Shown here piece after piece: positions 25,152-34,035 of a stretch of DNA of 64,000 bases. Within the stretch, counting starts at the first letter, position 1. Each line of letters begins with the position of its first letter. The DNA lies in assembly GCA_020638655.1 (NCBI GenBank), contig JACKIC010000004.1, positions 1 to 64,000 of the forward strand, given 5' to 3'. The position numbers and the translations under genes were made by a program. The notes under the pieces are model-generated. The model saw only the letters and a program-made list of their open reading frames with translations. It ran no database searches and was not told where the DNA came from. Source of the stretch: Planctomycetota bacterium (lineage in GTDB: Bacteria > Planctomycetota > UBA1135 > UBA2386).

Positions 25152-26828
25152 ATGCAATCGACCCCCATCCTTCCGTTCGCCGTCGCGCTGCTCGCCCTCG
25201 GCGCCTCGTTTCCCAGCTCGACGACCCGCCCCGACGAGGGCATGTGGCTGTTCGACGCCCTGCCGCTCAAGACGCTCAAGGAGAAGTACGACTTCGAACC
25301 GACGCAGGAGTGGATCGACCACGTGCGCCTGGGCTCGGTGCGCTTCGACACCGGCGGCTCGGGTTCGTTCGTGTCGCCCAACGGCCTGGTGATGACCAAC
25401 CACCACGTCGCGCTCGAGACGATCCAGAAGGTGTCGACGCAGGAGAAGGACTTCGTCGAAGCCGGCTTCTCGGCCAAGGACTACGGCAGCGAGGTGCCCG
25501 GCACCGACCTGACGCTGCGCCAGCTGATCGAGATCAAGAACGTCACCAAGGACGTCGTGCAGGCGTCGGCCGCCGCCAAGGACGAGGCCGAGAAGGGCAG
25601 CCTGCGTCAGGCCAAGCTCGAGGAACTGGCTGCCGCGTCGACCAACGAGGAGAAGCACATCATCGCCGACCCGGTGGTGCTGTTCGACGGCAACGAGTTC
25701 CGCATCTACGTCTACCACGTCTACGACGACGTGCGCGTGGTGTTCGCGCCCGAGAAGCAGGTCGCCTTCTACGGCGGTGACCTCGACAACTTCACCTACC
25801 CGCGCTACTGCCTGGACTGCGCGTTCTTCCGCGTCTACGAGGACGGCAAGCCGATCGACTCGAGCAAGTTCTACTTCAAGTGGAACCCCGAGGGCGCCAA
25901 GGCCGACGAGCTGGTGTTCGTCTCCGGTCACCCGGGCAACACCGAGCGTCTCTTGACGCACGAGGAGATGGAGCTGCACCGCGACCTGTCGGTGCCCGCG
26001 ATCGTCGATCTGCTGACGCGCCGCGCTGAGCAGATGAAGAAGGCGATGGACGCCAACAAGGACGCCGCGTTCCGCCTGCGCGACCAGTACTTCGGCGTGA
26101 TGAACAGCCTCAAGGCCTACTCGGGTCACCTCGCCGGTCTGCGTGACGCCGAGATGATGGCGAAGATGAAGGCGCGCGACGAGGAGCTGATCGCCAAGGC
26201 GAACACGCCCGAGGTCAAGGCCGCGTTCGAGTTCATCGCCGGCGAGATGCAGAAGCTGCGCGACAAGTACGGCAAGGACGGCAAGGTCGACCTGCGCCAG
26301 CTGATGCCCGCGCTGCAGCAGGCCACGATGCAGACCTGCGCCGAGGCCAAGTCGACGATCAACAACGCGCGCTTCGCGGTCTACGGCACCTCGATGTATC
26401 CGGACGCGACGTTCACGCTGCGCCTCGCCTTCGGCACGGTCAAGGGTTACGAGGCCGGCACCACCGCGGTGCCGCCGAAGACGACGCTCAACGGCCTGTT
26501 CGACCGCAACTCCTCGTTCGACAACCAGCCGCCGTTCGACCTGCCGCAGCGCTGGCTCGACAAGAAGGACGAGCTGGACCTGAACACGCCGTACAACTTC
26601 GTCAGCACCATCGACATCATCGGCGGCAACTCGGGTAGCCCCGTGCTCAACCGCGACGCCGAGATCGTCGGCCTGATCTTCGACGGCAACATCGAGTCGC
26701 TGCCGGGCAACTACTGGTTCGACGAGCGCGTCAACCGCGCCGTCAGCGTGCACACCGCGGGCATGACCGAGGCGATCGCCAAGGTCTACCACGAGTACTC
26801 GCTGGTCGCCGAGCTGCTCGGCCGCTGA
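25152..26828 (+). CDS. S46 family peptidase (DPP7/DPP11-like), shorter than usual
   Basis: This 558-residue protein has an N-terminal signal (MQSTPILPFAVALLALGASF) and the Ser protease triad of family S46: TNHHVA (H84/H85), GGDLDNFTYPRY (D210/D212) and GGNSGSPV (S494). Family S46 are periplasmic or outer-membrane dipeptidyl-peptidases that cut dipeptides from peptides, usually about 700 residues, so this one is about 140 residues short, mainly in the helical cap. GAGGA precedes ATG 25152. Codon bias is strong, suggesting good expression. An insertion sequence sits at its stop: GGC CGC TGA is part of the 8-bp target duplication, so the reading frame is preserved while its hairpin terminator was moved 1.2 kb away. 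Confidence 0.93.
   Translation: MQSTPILPFAVALLALGASFPSSTTRPDEGMWLFDALPLKTLKEKYDFEPTQEWIDHVRLGSVRFDTGGSGSFVSPNGLVMTNHHVALETIQKVSTQEKDFVEAGFSAKDYGSEVPGTDLTLRQLIEIKNVTKDVVQASAAAKDEAEKGSLRQAKLEELAAASTNEEKHIIADPVVLFDGNEFRIYVYHVYDDVRVVFAPEKQVAFYGGDLDNFTYPRYCLDCAFFRVYEDGKPIDSSKFYFKWNPEGAKADELVFVSGHPGNTERLLTHEEMELHRDLSVPAIVDLLTRRAEQMKKAMDANKDAAFRLRDQYFGVMNSLKAYSGHLAGLRDAEMMAKMKARDEELIAKANTPEVKAAFEFIAGEMQKLRDKYGKDGKVDLRQLMPALQQATMQTCAEAKSTINNARFAVYGTSMYPDATFTLRLAFGTVKGYEAGTTAVPPKTTLNGLFDRNSSFDNQPPFDLPQRWLDKKDELDLNTPYNFVSTIDIIGGNSGSPVLNRDAEIVGLIFDGNIESLPGNYWFDERVNRAVSVHTAGMTEAIAKVYHEYSLVAELLGR
26821..26828. repeat. Target-site duplication, left copy
   Basis: GCCGCTGA before the left IS end is repeated at 28058-28065. 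It contains the last codons and stop of the S46 gene. Confidence 0.8.
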
Positions 26829-26830
26829 CG

Positions 26831-26849
26831 GAACTGATTCCTTCCGTGG
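26831..26849. repeat. IS left terminal inverted repeat
   Basis: GAACTGATTCCTTCCGTGG, perfect over 19 bp against 28038-28056. Confidence 0.9.
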
Positions 26850-26929
26850 CGTACGTCAGAAGCCTCGCCAATAGTTGAGGTCGGGCATCCACACACCTGC
26901 CGGCACATCGCGCCCGGCAGGAGAAGTCG

Positions 26930-27985
26930 ATGCCCTCGTTCAAACCGCCACGCTGCCCCAACGCTGATTGCCCAAGGCACACCGATCCGCAGCCCCGTTT
27001 CTACCGCCGCCGCGGCAGCTACTGGCCCAAGTGCCGCGCCGCGCCCATCCCCCGCTACCACTGCAAGTCCTGTAGCCGCAGCTTCTCACGGCAGACGTTC
27101 CGGCACGACTACCGGGACCACCGGCCAGAACTCAACGAGAGCCTGTTCCTGCTGCTGAGCAGCGGCGTCGGCCTGAGGCAATGCAGCCGATTGCTGCGAT
27201 CGGGCGTGCGATGCCCGCAGCAGAAGCTGGCCAAGATGGGGCGCACACTCGCTCTGCTGCGCGACAACCTGTGCCCTCTGCTTCCGAGCAGTCGCGTCTT
27301 CGTGATGGACGAGGAGGAGACCTACGAAGGCGCCTCGATTCGCCCGCTGACGATGCCCGTCGTGATCGATCGCGAGACCTGGTTCGTGGTCGCCGTCGAC
27401 GTCGGCTCGATCCGGCGACTTGCGCGGCGCGGCACGCGGCGGCGGGAGCTGCAGGACCAGGAGGAGGCCAAGAACGGTCGGCGCCAGGACCAGAGCCGCG
27501 CGTGCACCGAGCGGGTGCTGCGAGTGCTGGCGGCGAAGTGCCCCGCGGGCGATCTCCTGCTGCAGACGGACAAGAAGTCGAGCTACGCGACCCTCGCCAG
27601 GCGCATGTTCGGCGACCGCCTCAAGCACGAGACGACCTCGAGCCGGCGGGTGCGCGACAAGCACAACCCCTTGTTTCCCATCAACGTGACGCTGGCGATG
27701 TCGCGCGACAACTGCGGCCGGCTGCGGCGCAAGTCCTGGCTGGTCACCAAGTGCGCGCCGCGCCTGCTCGACCACGCGCAATTGTTCGCCGTCTACCGCA
27801 ACTTCGTGCGGCGGCGCTTCAACCACGACCTGGAGGAAGAGACCCCGGCCAGGCTGCTCGGCCTCGTGCCGCGAAACCTCGATGCGGCAGAGGTGCTCGC
27901 GTGGCGCCAGGATTGGGGCGATCGGAGCATCCACCCGATGAGCAAGAGCGGCGCGCAGACGGTGCGCGCTCGCATGGTGGCCTGA
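26930..27985 (+). CDS. IS transposase, IS1/IS1595-like
   Basis: This 351-residue protein has an N-terminal zinc-finger-like region (C9, C14, C35, C45, C48) followed by a helical DNA-binding part (GVGLRQCSRLL) and a DDE-type core: D127 in VFVMDEEETYEG, D214 in LLQTDKKSSYA, and a C-terminal block LRRKSWLVTKCAPRLLDHAQLFAVYRNF whose R-L-R-R and Y-R-N-F pattern recalls IS1-type transposases. The third acidic residue could not be fixed by eye. It should catalyse excision and insertion of its own element. The frame is open and intact. Confidence 0.85.
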   Translation: MPSFKPPRCPNADCPRHTDPQPRFYRRRGSYWPKCRAAPIPRYHCKSCSRSFSRQTFRHDYRDHRPELNESLFLLLSSGVGLRQCSRLLRSGVRCPQQKLAKMGRTLALLRDNLCPLLPSSRVFVMDEEETYEGASIRPLTMPVVIDRETWFVVAVDVGSIRRLARRGTRRRELQDQEEAKNGRRQDQSRACTERVLRVLAAKCPAGDLLLQTDKKSSYATLARRMFGDRLKHETTSSRRVRDKHNPLFPINVTLAMSRDNCGRLRRKSWLVTKCAPRLLDHAQLFAVYRNFVRRRFNHDLEEETPARLLGLVPRNLDAAEVLAWRQDWGDRSIHPMSKSGAQTVRARMVA

Positions 27986-28037
27986 CCCCTTCGGTGACGA
28001 TGCGGGCCGGCGTTCGCGGCTCACCTGGGCATGTGCA

Positions 28038-28056
28038 CCACGGAAGGAATCAGTTC
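28038..28056. repeat. IS right terminal inverted repeat
   Basis: Complement of the left repeat. The inner sequence TGCA (28034-28037) is also shared with the solo end at 45697. Confidence 0.9.
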
Positions 28057-28057
28057 A

Positions 28058-28065
28058 GCCGCTGA
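28058..28065. repeat. Target-site duplication, right copy
   Basis: GCCGCTGA, identical to 26821-26828. Confidence 0.8.
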
Positions 28066-28071
28066 TCGCCG

Positions 28072-28102
28072 CGCGCAGGTGCAAGGCGTTTGCACCTGCG
28101 CG
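28072..28102. terminator. Perfect hairpin, displaced terminator of the S46 gene
   Basis: CGCGCAGGTGCAA pairs with TTGCACCTGCGCG around GGCGT. Before the IS landed it would have sat 6 bp after the S46 stop codon. It has no T tract. Confidence 0.6.
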
Positions 28103-28185
28103 ACAGGCTGCGCGTCGGCGCGGGGGCTGCGGGTGCGTGACCGGCCGAGTGCTCGTCGTGTGCCGGTGTGCCCCGGGCTACTTGC

Positions 28186-30858
28186 TCAGCGCACCATCGC
28201 GTCGGCGGTGACGTTGGTCAGCCGGATGTCGGTGGGCCAGTGCACGATGATCGCCTGGGCGAAGATGTCGATGCCGGCGAGCGCTGGGCTGTTGGGGGCG
28301 ATCCAGGTTGTCCGTCCGACGCCAGCCGGTTGCGCGATGAAGATCGGCAGAAGCGCCGCCATCGGGTCGATGCCGAGGACGCCGTACGGCGGGAGCGGGA
28401 TCGACTGGCGCGTCGTCGACAGGTAGGCGAAGGCTGTGTCGAGCGCGCTCGTGGTGGCGTATCGCGAGTAGGCGTCGACTGGGTAGGGGTGGCCCGGGCG
28501 GAGGAGGTGTGGGGCGTCGAGCTGGCGTTGCAGGTTGGTGTAGAGGTGGTTCTGACAGGTGGCTCCGGTCGCGATGTCGAGGTCGCCGTCGGCGTCGACG
28601 TCGCCGAGCGCCACCGAGTGGATGCGGTGGCTGTCGAAGGGCATCCGGGTCGCGGTGGCATCCGCGAACGTGCCGGTGCCGTTGTTGAGGTAGAGCCGGT
28701 TCTGTCCGTAGTTCCCGATCACCACGTCGAGATCGCCGTCGCCGTCGACGTCGCCGAGCGCCAGCGAGCTGGTGTCGTCGTTGATCGCTGGCATCCGGGT
28801 CGCGGTGGCATCCGAGAACGTGCCGGTGCCGTCGTTGAGGAGGAGCCGGTTCTGCCCGTGGTTGCCGATCACCAGGTCGAGGTCGCCGTCGCCGTCGAGG
28901 TCGCCGAGCGCGAGCGAGCTGCTGTCGTCGCTGACCGCGGGCATCCGGGGCGCGGTGGCGTCCGAGAAGGAGCCCGTGCCGTCGTTGAGGAGGAGCCGGT
29001 TCTGTTGCCCGCCAGGGGAGCCGGAGTTCCCGACCACCAGGTCGAGGTCGCCGTCGCCGTCGATGTCGCCGAGCGCCATTGAGCTGGTGTCGTCGCTGAC
29101 CGCGGGCATCCGGGTCGCAGTGGCGTCCGAGAAGGAGCCCGTGCCGTCGTTGAGGTAGAGCCGGTTCTGTTGCCCGCCGGGGGAGTAGGAGTTCCCGATC
29201 ACCAGGTCGAGGTCGCCGTCGCCGTCGACGTCGCCGAGCGCCAGCGAGTTGGTGTCGTCGATGATTGCGGGCATCCGGGTCGAGGTGGCATCCGAGAACG
29301 TGCCGGTGCCGTTGTTGAGGAGGAGCCGGTTCTGTTGCCCGCCAGGCCAGGCGCTGTTCCCGATCAGCATGTCGAGATCGCCGTCGCCGTCGACGTCGCC
29401 GAGCGCCACCGACCGCGTTCCGTCGTTGACGAGCGGCATCCGGCCCGCGGTGGCGTCCGAGAAGGTGCCGGTGCCGTCGTTGAGGAGGAGCCGGTTCTGC
29501 GGCCTACCGACGTAGGGGGAGTTCCCGAGCACCATGTCGAGGTCGCCGTCGCCGTCGATGTCGCCGAGCGCCACCGCGTTGGTGGGGTCGCAGTCAGGCG
29601 GCATCCTGGTAGCGGTGGCGTCCGAGAAGGTGCCGGTGCCGTCGTTGGTGTAGAGCCGGTTCGGTTGCCCGCCAGGAAAGCCGTATTGCCCGAGCACCAG
29701 ATCGAGGTCGCCGTCGCCATCGACGTCGCCGAGTACCACCGCACTCGTCTGGGACGTCTCCGCTGGCATCCGGCTCGTCGTGGATTCGGAGAATTGGCCG
29801 GTGCCGTCGTTGATGTGCAGCCGGTTCTGCCCGAAGTTGCCGAACACCATGTCGAGATCGCCGTCGCCGTCGACGTCGCCGAGCGTCACCGACTGGGTGG
29901 CGTCGTTGGCCACCGGCATCCTGGTCGCGGTGGCGTCCGAGTAGGTGCCGGTGCCGTCGTTGACGTAGAGCCGCTGTTGCCCGTTCCCGATCAGCATGTC
30001 GAGATCGCCGTCGCCGTCGACGTCGCCGAACGCCAGCGAGCGGGTGGCGTCGTTGGCCATGGGCATGCGGCTTGCGGTGTCATCCGAGAACGTGCCGGTG
30101 CCGTCGTTGATGTAGAGCCGGTTCTGTTGTCCGACGTTCCCGATCACGATGTCGAGGTCGCCGTCACCGTCGACGTCGCCGAGCGCCAGCGCGTCGGTGC
30201 TGTCGATGTCGACCGGCAGGCGGCTCGTGGTGGCATCCGAGAACACGCCGGTGCCGTTGTTGAGGTAGAGCCGGTTCTGCGGTGTGCCGAGGTAGCCGAA
30301 GTTCCCGATCACGATGTCGAGGTCGCCGTCGCCATCGACGTCGCCGAGTGCCACTGCGACGGTGCTGTCGAAGTCCACTGGCATCTGGCTCGCTGTGGCA
30401 TCCGAGAACACGCCGGTGCCGTTGTTGAGGTAGAGCCGGTTCTGCGTCGTGCCGAGGTAGCCGAAGCTCCCGAACACCAGGTCCAGGTCACCATCGCCGT
30501 CGACATCGCCGAGGGCCACCGAAGTGGTGTTGTCGTTGTCGAATGGCATCCTGTTCGCCGTCGCGTCCGAGAACGTGCCTGTCCCGTCGTTGAGGTAGAG
30601 CCGGTCTTGTTGCCCCTTGTTGCCGACCACCATGTCGAGGTCTCCGTCGCCGTCGACGTCCCCGACCGCTACCGCAAGACTCTTGTCCTGGTCTGCGGGC
30701 AGGTGCCGCTTCCCCGTCTCGGCGAACTGTAGACCCGATTGCGTCTGCGCGGGCAGCGAGGCGATCACCGCCGTCATCAAGGCAGCAGTCGACAGCAACT
30801 GCGACGAAGCGACGTGAATCGATGGGCGATGCCTGCGAGGTGCGCGGATCGTGAGCAT
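28186..30858 (-). CDS. Secreted VCBS/FG-GAP repeat protein (14 repeats)
   Basis: This 890-residue protein begins at ATG 30858 with a basic N terminus and a signal peptide ending SLPAQ. It is built from 14 tandem units of about 50-56 residues, each with LGDVDGDGDLD (a calcium-binding D-x-D-x-D-G loop), a short strand such as VIGN, and QNRLYLNDGTGTFSDAT. Such repeats form beta propellers or adhesin-like surfaces, and one propeller needs seven, so two propellers are plausible. The last unit (LGDVDADGDLDIATGATCQNHLY) is degenerate. The C-terminal tail (PNSPALAGIDIFAQAIIV) resembles the tail of the secreted protein at 7770. DNA identity between units is high, giving recombination potential. The role is likely extracellular binding of glycan or calcium. 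Confidence 0.92.
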   Translation of the reverse strand: MLTIRAPRRHRPSIHVASSQLLSTAALMTAVIASLPAQTQSGLQFAETGKRHLPADQDKSLAVAVGDVDGDGDLDMVVGNKGQQDRLYLNDGTGTFSDATANRMPFDNDNTTSVALGDVDGDGDLDLVFGSFGYLGTTQNRLYLNNGTGVFSDATASQMPVDFDSTVAVALGDVDGDGDLDIVIGNFGYLGTPQNRLYLNNGTGVFSDATTSRLPVDIDSTDALALGDVDGDGDLDIVIGNVGQQNRLYINDGTGTFSDDTASRMPMANDATRSLAFGDVDGDGDLDMLIGNGQQRLYVNDGTGTYSDATATRMPVANDATQSVTLGDVDGDGDLDMVFGNFGQNRLHINDGTGQFSESTTSRMPAETSQTSAVVLGDVDGDGDLDLVLGQYGFPGGQPNRLYTNDGTGTFSDATATRMPPDCDPTNAVALGDIDGDGDLDMVLGNSPYVGRPQNRLLLNDGTGTFSDATAGRMPLVNDGTRSVALGDVDGDGDLDMLIGNSAWPGGQQNRLLLNNGTGTFSDATSTRMPAIIDDTNSLALGDVDGDGDLDLVIGNSYSPGGQQNRLYLNDGTGSFSDATATRMPAVSDDTSSMALGDIDGDGDLDLVVGNSGSPGGQQNRLLLNDGTGSFSDATAPRMPAVSDDSSSLALGDLDGDGDLDLVIGNHGQNRLLLNDGTGTFSDATATRMPAINDDTSSLALGDVDGDGDLDVVIGNYGQNRLYLNNGTGTFADATATRMPFDSHRIHSVALGDVDADGDLDIATGATCQNHLYTNLQRQLDAPHLLRPGHPYPVDAYSRYATTSALDTAFAYLSTTRQSIPLPPYGVLGIDPMAALLPIFIAQPAGVGRTTWIAPNSPALAGIDIFAQAIIVHWPTDIRLTNVTADAMVR
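28550..30670 (-). repeat. Tandem DNA repeats encoding VCBS units
   Basis: About 150-168 bp per unit. The invariant phrases are GTCGCCGTCGCCGTCGACGTC and GTGCCGTCGTTGAGG on the plus strand. This is a coding repeat array, not CRISPR. Confidence 0.9.
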
Positions 30859-31084
30859 GGGGACCACCCGAGGGGGCACGGCTGCAGGGGCGCCGCACCT
30901 GCGAGGCCAGGCGGGCGGCGCAACCTCTCGCGGCACGGTAATGCCATTGCGCTCGGCGGAGCTTGCGGAATCTCCGCGCTTGCGCGAGGTCGGAGGCCAA
31001 GGATCGGCAACGAATCGTCCGGTCAAAAGTGTTACCCAGGTCAAGGTTGCACGGGCATCCCCCGCCAATCAGTCTGCAACCACC
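30859..31084. other. Divergent intergenic region
   Basis: 226 bp between the VCBS gene and the redoxin-like operon. GGTCAAAAGTGTTACCCAGGTCAAGG at 31020-31045 has two GGTCAA copies 19 bp apart, which could be a regulator site. No promoter was assigned. Confidence 0.35.
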
Positions 31085-32116
31085 ATGGCAATCACGCCTC
31101 GCGCCGTTGCGGCCGTCCTCGGCCTGTTCGTCATCGCCAGCCCGCTGCTCGCGCAGGATCCCGAGGCCGCGCTGCAGTCGGGGCCGCCGGCCGGGGCGCC
31201 GCTGCCGGCCTGCAAGGTGTTCGCGCCGTCGGGGCCGTTCGCGGGCACCGAGTTCGATGCCGCGGCGCAGATCGGCCAGGGGCCCGGCGTGCTGCTGTTC
31301 GTGCACGAACTGACGCGCAACACCGCGCCGATGATCACCGGGCTCGACCGCCTCGCCGTGCAGTTGGCGTGGACCGGGCTGCAGGCGCACGCCGTGCGGG
31401 TCGCGCCCGATCGCACCGAGGCCGAGCTCGGCAGCAAACGCAGCTCCGAGGCGATGGGGCTGCACCGCCCGATCGTGGTCAGCGTCGACGGCGCCGAGGG
31501 ACCCGGCGGCTACGCGCTCGATCGCAAGGCGACGCTGACGCTCGTGCTCGCCAACGAGGGCAAGGTGGTGCGTTCGGTGGCGTTCACCGACACGGGGCGC
31601 GCCGACCTGCAGAAGCTGCGCGGCCTGGTCGAGGAGGTCACCGGACCCGTGCCGACCGATGCGGCCGAGCTGCGCAAGATGATGGAAGCGCGGCTGACGC
31701 GCGACCCCGAGCAGCTGCGGCGGCTCGCGATCGACCTGGCCCTGCTGGTGCAGCGCGTCGACTCGGTCAACGAGGCGCGCATGCAGCGGCAGCGCGAGAA
31801 TCAGCAGCGGCAGCAGCAGCGCCAACAGGGTGGGCAGGCCGAGGGGCAGATGCGGCCGAACCCGACGAAGCCGCGCGAGGGCAAGGCGCCCGAGGACGAA
31901 CAGCTGCGCGACCTGCTGCGTCGCTGCATCCAGCGCGGCGCCGATTCGGCCGAGCTCGACGCCGCGTTCGCGGCGATCGAGAAGCGCATCGGCGACGACG
32001 CCGGCCTGCGCAAGCAGGGCGTGGAGATGTTCAGGCTGATGCTGAGCCTCGACTACGGCAACGACGACGCCAAGGCGCGGGCGCGCAAGTTCGTCGACCA
32101 GTACGCGGGCAAATGA
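31085..32116 (+). CDS. Secreted redoxin-like protein without a CxxC motif
   Basis: This 343-residue protein has a signal peptide (ITPRAVAAVLGLFVIASPLLAQ). The next 170 residues follow a thioredoxin/redoxin layout (GPGVLLFVHELTRNTAPMI where a CxxC would be expected, then IVVSVDGAEGPGGYALDRKATLTLVLANEGKVV), but only one Cys (PLPACKVF) is present, before the fold. The C-terminal part is a Q/R-rich helix, then a low-complexity linker. It is likely a structural or peptide-binding redoxin rather than a thiol enzyme. It starts a four-gene operon with ATGA overlaps throughout. Confidence 0.7.
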   Translation: MAITPRAVAAVLGLFVIASPLLAQDPEAALQSGPPAGAPLPACKVFAPSGPFAGTEFDAAAQIGQGPGVLLFVHELTRNTAPMITGLDRLAVQLAWTGLQAHAVRVAPDRTEAELGSKRSSEAMGLHRPIVVSVDGAEGPGGYALDRKATLTLVLANEGKVVRSVAFTDTGRADLQKLRGLVEEVTGPVPTDAAELRKMMEARLTRDPEQLRRLAIDLALLVQRVDSVNEARMQRQRENQQRQQQRQQGGQAEGQMRPNPTKPREGKAPEDEQLRDLLRRCIQRGADSAELDAAFAAIEKRIGDDAGLRKQGVEMFRLMLSLDYGNDDAKARARKFVDQYAGK

Positions 32117-34035
32117 AGGCCGCGCTGGTCGTCTTCGGGCTCTGCGTCGGCGGGCTGTCCTGGCAGCCCGCGCCGAGCAAGGCCTTCGACTTCCGGTACG
32201 ACGTGCTGCCGTTCCTGCAGCGGCATGGTTGCGCCTCGGCCTACTGCCACGGCGGCGGCACCGGGCAGGGCGGCATGAGGCTGTCGCTGTTCGGCGGGGC
32301 GCCGCTCGACGACTACGGGCAGATCGCGGTGGCCTTCGGCGGTCGCCGCATCGACCTGCGCGAACCCGGGCAGAGCCTGCTGCTGCAGAAGGGCCTGGGC
32401 CGGCTCGACCACGGCGGTGGCCGTCGGCTGCCGCGCGACGGCGCCGCGGCGCGCGCGTTGTCGGCGTGGATCGAAGACGGCGCGCCGTGGCAACGCGACG
32501 GCGGCCGCGACCTGAGGGGTCTGCAGCTGCGTCGCGACGGCGCGCGGCTCGTCGCCGAGGCCGACTTCGACGGCGTGCCCGAAGACGTCAGCGACCGCGC
32601 GCTGTTCTCGTCGTCGGACCCGCTCGTCGTCGACGTCGACGAGGAGGGGATGCTGGCCACGAAGGGGCCGGGCATGGCCTACGCGATCGCGCGCTTCGGC
32701 AGCGCCACGGCGCGACTCGCCGTCGTCAACCGCTTCGGCGCGCCGGCGGCGGCGTCGGCCGAAGGTGAGGTCGTGCACGCGCTGGACGCGGCGTGGCGTC
32801 GCGACCTCGAGGCGCTGGGCCTTCAGCCCGTGGCTGCCGCGGCGCCCCAGCGGCTCGTGCGGCGGTTGTATCTGGATCTGATCGGCCGACCGCCGACACC
32901 CGCGGAGCTCGACCGTTTCGTTGCGCAGCCCGACGTCGAGGCCACGGTGCGCGAGCTGACGCGGCGCCCCGCGTTCGCCGCGGTCTGGGGCGCACATCTG
33001 GCAGAGTGGCTCGAGGTGCCGGCGGCGAACGTCGCGCTGCGGCATCGGCTCACCGCCGCGCTGGCGGCCGGCGAGACCCTGCGCGCCATCGCCGCGCGCG
33101 TCGCGGGCGGTGACCTGCCCACGGCGGCCGCAGCCGGCGATCCACGCGATCGCGCCGAGCTCGTGGCGCGCACGTTGCTCGGCCTGCGCATCGGCTGCGC
33201 GCGCTGTCACGACCACCCGGGGGACCGCTGGCAGCGGCGCGAGTACGAAGCGTTCAGCGCGGCGTTCGTCGCGGGCAAGGCAGGCGGCGACGGCGCGATG
33301 GTGGGGCAGGTGTTCGACGCCGACACGGGACAGCCGGTGCCGCCGCGCTGGCTGTCGCTCGACGGTGGTAGCGTCGCCGCGCAGCCCGCGAATCGCGCCA
33401 CGCTCGCCGCGTTCGTGCTCGATCGCGGTCACGGGCGCCTCGCGCGGCACTTCGCCAACCGGGTGTTCGCCGAGCTGTTCGGCCGCGGCCTGGTCGAACC
33501 GCTCGACGACCATCGCCTCGGCAATCCGGCGCGCTCCGAGGCCCTGCTCGCGGCACTCGCGGCGGAGTTCGAACGCTCTGGCGGCGACCTGCCGGCGCTG
33601 CTGTTGTTCGTGGCGACGTCGCGGCTCTACGCATTGGACCTCGCGCCCGACGGCGATCCGCGCGGCGCGTGGTTCGCGGCCCGGCGGTCGCGCGCGCTGA
33701 GCAACGCGGCCTACGCGCGGGCTGTCGGCGCCGTGGTCGGCCGGGACCCCGCCGGCGATCTCGGCACCGAGCCGCTGGCGCGCGAACTGGCGCTGCGCAA
33801 CGGCGACTTCCTGCGCGGGGTGCTCGACCGCGGCGGCACCACGATCGACGCGTTGTTCGAGTTCGGCGCCGCGCCGCGCGAACGCCTCGACGAGCTGTGG
33901 CGCACCGTGCTGTCGCGCGCGCCGCGGCCCGACGAGGTGGCGGAGTTCCTGCCGCTGGCGAGCGCGGACCTGGCGGCCTTCCGTGACCTGGCGATGGCGC
34001 TGCTGTCGGGTCGGGAGTTCAGGCACGAACGATGA
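32113..34035 (+). CDS. DUF1549/DUF1553-type planctomycete cytochrome protein
   Basis: This 640-residue protein starts at ATG 32113, overlapping the previous stop. It has a signal peptide, then a Planctomycete-cytochrome-C-like N terminus with C40-x4-C45-H46 (HGCASAYCHGG), a DUF1549 region (LVRRLYLDLIGRPPTPAELDRF), a C362-A-R-C365-H366 haem-like site inside the GARTLLG(L)RIGCARCHDHP stretch, and a DUF1553 C terminus (FANRVFAELFGRGLVEPLDDHRLGNP). These PSCyt/PSD proteins are abundant in planctomycetes and of unknown function. The N-terminal C-x4-C-H is a non-canonical haem spacing. The adjacent DUF1501 gene is the family's constant companion. Confidence 0.88.
   Translation: MKAALVVFGLCVGGLSWQPAPSKAFDFRYDVLPFLQRHGCASAYCHGGGTGQGGMRLSLFGGAPLDDYGQIAVAFGGRRIDLREPGQSLLLQKGLGRLDHGGGRRLPRDGAAARALSAWIEDGAPWQRDGGRDLRGLQLRRDGARLVAEADFDGVPEDVSDRALFSSSDPLVVDVDEEGMLATKGPGMAYAIARFGSATARLAVVNRFGAPAAASAEGEVVHALDAAWRRDLEALGLQPVAAAAPQRLVRRLYLDLIGRPPTPAELDRFVAQPDVEATVRELTRRPAFAAVWGAHLAEWLEVPAANVALRHRLTAALAAGETLRAIAARVAGGDLPTAAAAGDPRDRAELVARTLLGLRIGCARCHDHPGDRWQRREYEAFSAAFVAGKAGGDGAMVGQVFDADTGQPVPPRWLSLDGGSVAAQPANRATLAAFVLDRGHGRLARHFANRVFAELFGRGLVEPLDDHRLGNPARSEALLAALAAEFERSGGDLPALLLFVATSRLYALDLAPDGDPRGAWFAARRSRALSNAAYARAVGAVVGRDPAGDLGTEPLARELALRNGDFLRGVLDRGGTTIDALFEFGAAPRERLDELWRTVLSRAPRPDEVAEFLPLASADLAAFRDLAMALLSGREFRHER

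Larger units (their letters stand above)
26829..28057. mobile_element. Complete insertion sequence (IS1/IS1595-like), 1.23 kb
   Basis: The element is bounded by perfect 19-bp inverted repeats (GAACTGATTCCTTCCGTGG at 26831-26849 and its complement at 28038-28056) and by an 8-bp direct repeat GCCGCTGA outside. One transposase gene fills it. An 8-bp duplication is typical of the IS1 and IS1595 groups. The element looks intact and recently inserted. Confidence 0.9.

Noticed and set aside
26930..27985. Transposase in the S46 transcription unit as a cargo gene
   Set aside because: Terminal repeats and target duplication show a stand-alone IS with no cargo.
28550..30670. CRISPR array
   Set aside because: Repeats are coding, have a 150-168 bp period, no unique spacers of 30-40 bp, and encode DGDGDLD calcium loops.
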